Positions 5,579-5,733 of a stretch of 5,733 nt of DNA are shown piece after piece (within the stretch, counting starts at the first letter, position 1; every line of letters starts with the position of its first letter). The translations under genes and the position numbers were made by a program. The notes beneath the pieces were generated by a model. It was given only the letters and a program-made list of their open reading frames with translations, was not told the DNA's origin and searched no databases. The stretch spans positions 1-5,733 of the forward strand of contig JAUWBY010000153.1 of the NCBI GenBank assembly GCA_030609605.1, given 5' to 3'. Origin of the DNA: Candidatus Eiseniibacteriota bacterium. Lineage in GTDB: Bacteria > Joyebacterota > Joyebacteria > Joyebacterales > Joyebacteraceae.

Positions 5579-5733
5579 CGGCCCCAGCTCACAGGGGCTG
5601 CCTCGGGCGGATCTTCGACTGATGTCACCTGGCCGTCGCAGGAGGGGTCGGCGCACCAGTCGGAGAAGTCGACGCACCAGAGGAGCGCGGGGTCGTCGTT
5701 GCAGTCGTAGATCTTCGCCGCGATTTCGTCCGG
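5557..5733 (-). CDS. C-terminal end of a Cys-rich, probably exported protein (5' end outside window)
   Basis: The minus-strand frame is open from the window edge to TAG at 5559-5557, giving 58 residues beginning PDEIAAKIYDCNDDPALLWC. Four cysteines lie at visible positions 11, 20, 27 and 32, including two WC-x-D units (LWCVDF and DWCADP), followed by an acidic, Pro/Ala-rich linker (VEDPPEAAP) and the terminal SWGRIKSLYR. Acidic composition with closely spaced cysteines suits an exported, disulphide-bonded or metal-binding domain, but no family is recognised. The main support for a real gene is the C-terminus, nearly identical to that of the convergent lamin-tail protein, plus codon-like third-position GC richness. 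Its stop is 26 bases from the facing stop. Confidence 0.78.
   Translation of the reverse strand, partial: PDEIAAKIYDCNDDPALLWCVDFSDWCADPSCDGQVTSVEDPPEAAPVSWGRIKSLYR
5560..5589 (-). other. C-terminal decapeptide motif, copy 2 (Cys-rich protein)
   Basis: This encodes SWGRIKSLYR directly before the stop. It shares Trp, Ile, Lys, Leu, Tyr and Arg in register with copy 1, plus Thr/Ser at the first position, although the two proteins show no other visible similarity. A Pro/Ala/Glu-rich linker comes before it, as is usual ahead of a separable C-terminal tag. Confidence 0.6.

Noticed and set aside
1..5733. CRISPR array, tRNA, rRNA, insertion sequence or phage genes
   Set aside because: No regularly spaced repeats, no cloverleaf-like segments, no transposase or integrase motifs and no flanking terminal repeats were found on either strand.

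Overview
The window is a GC-rich bacterial chromosome segment (clearly above 50% GC by eye) with short intergenic gaps, strong Shine-Dalgarno sites and two GTG starts. The gene content is two eukaryote-type malic enzymes, an acetate kinase, and small secreted proteins with a lamin-tail domain and an unusual C-terminal motif. This suggests an uncultured, heterotrophic bacterium capable of fermentation, possibly of the FCB superphylum (Eisenbacteria/Latescibacteria-like lineages). That placement is inference from style and domain content; no marker gene is present.

Layout. Positions 1-738 (+) are the C-terminal half of a malic enzyme cut by the window edge. A GC-rich hairpin (777-808) separates it from a complete tandem paralogue (846-2510, +). 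The two copies align without gaps over 245 residues at about 62% identity (hand count) but differ at the residues that read the cofactor. A second hairpin (2570-2605) lies between this gene and the convergent acetate kinase gene ackA (2652-3902, -). Directly upstream of ackA is a possible 45-codon leader ORF (3899-4036, -) with a near-ideal ribosome site; its stop overlaps the ackA start as ATGA. A divergent intergenic region (4062-4215) holds G-rich and C-rich runs able to form alternative hairpins. Next come a 206-residue Cys/His-bearing protein of unknown function (4216-4836, +), a secreted lamin-tail-domain protein (4943-5530, +), and the 3' end of a convergent Cys-rich gene (5557-5733, -).

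How the genes fit together. Malic enzyme turns malate into pyruvate, CO2 and NAD(P)H, and acetate kinase turns acetyl phosphate into acetate with ATP formation. The left two thirds therefore reads as a malate-to-pyruvate and acetate-overflow module, although the linking steps (pyruvate to acetyl-CoA, phosphotransacetylase) are not in the window. The right third has no visible link to that metabolism and looks like a cell-surface or secretion region.

The most interesting observation is that the two convergent genes at the right end finish with nearly the same ten residues, TWSSIKVLYR and SWGRIKSLYR, each directly before the stop. I do not recognise this as a named sorting tag. It is a candidate for a lineage-specific C-terminal signal.
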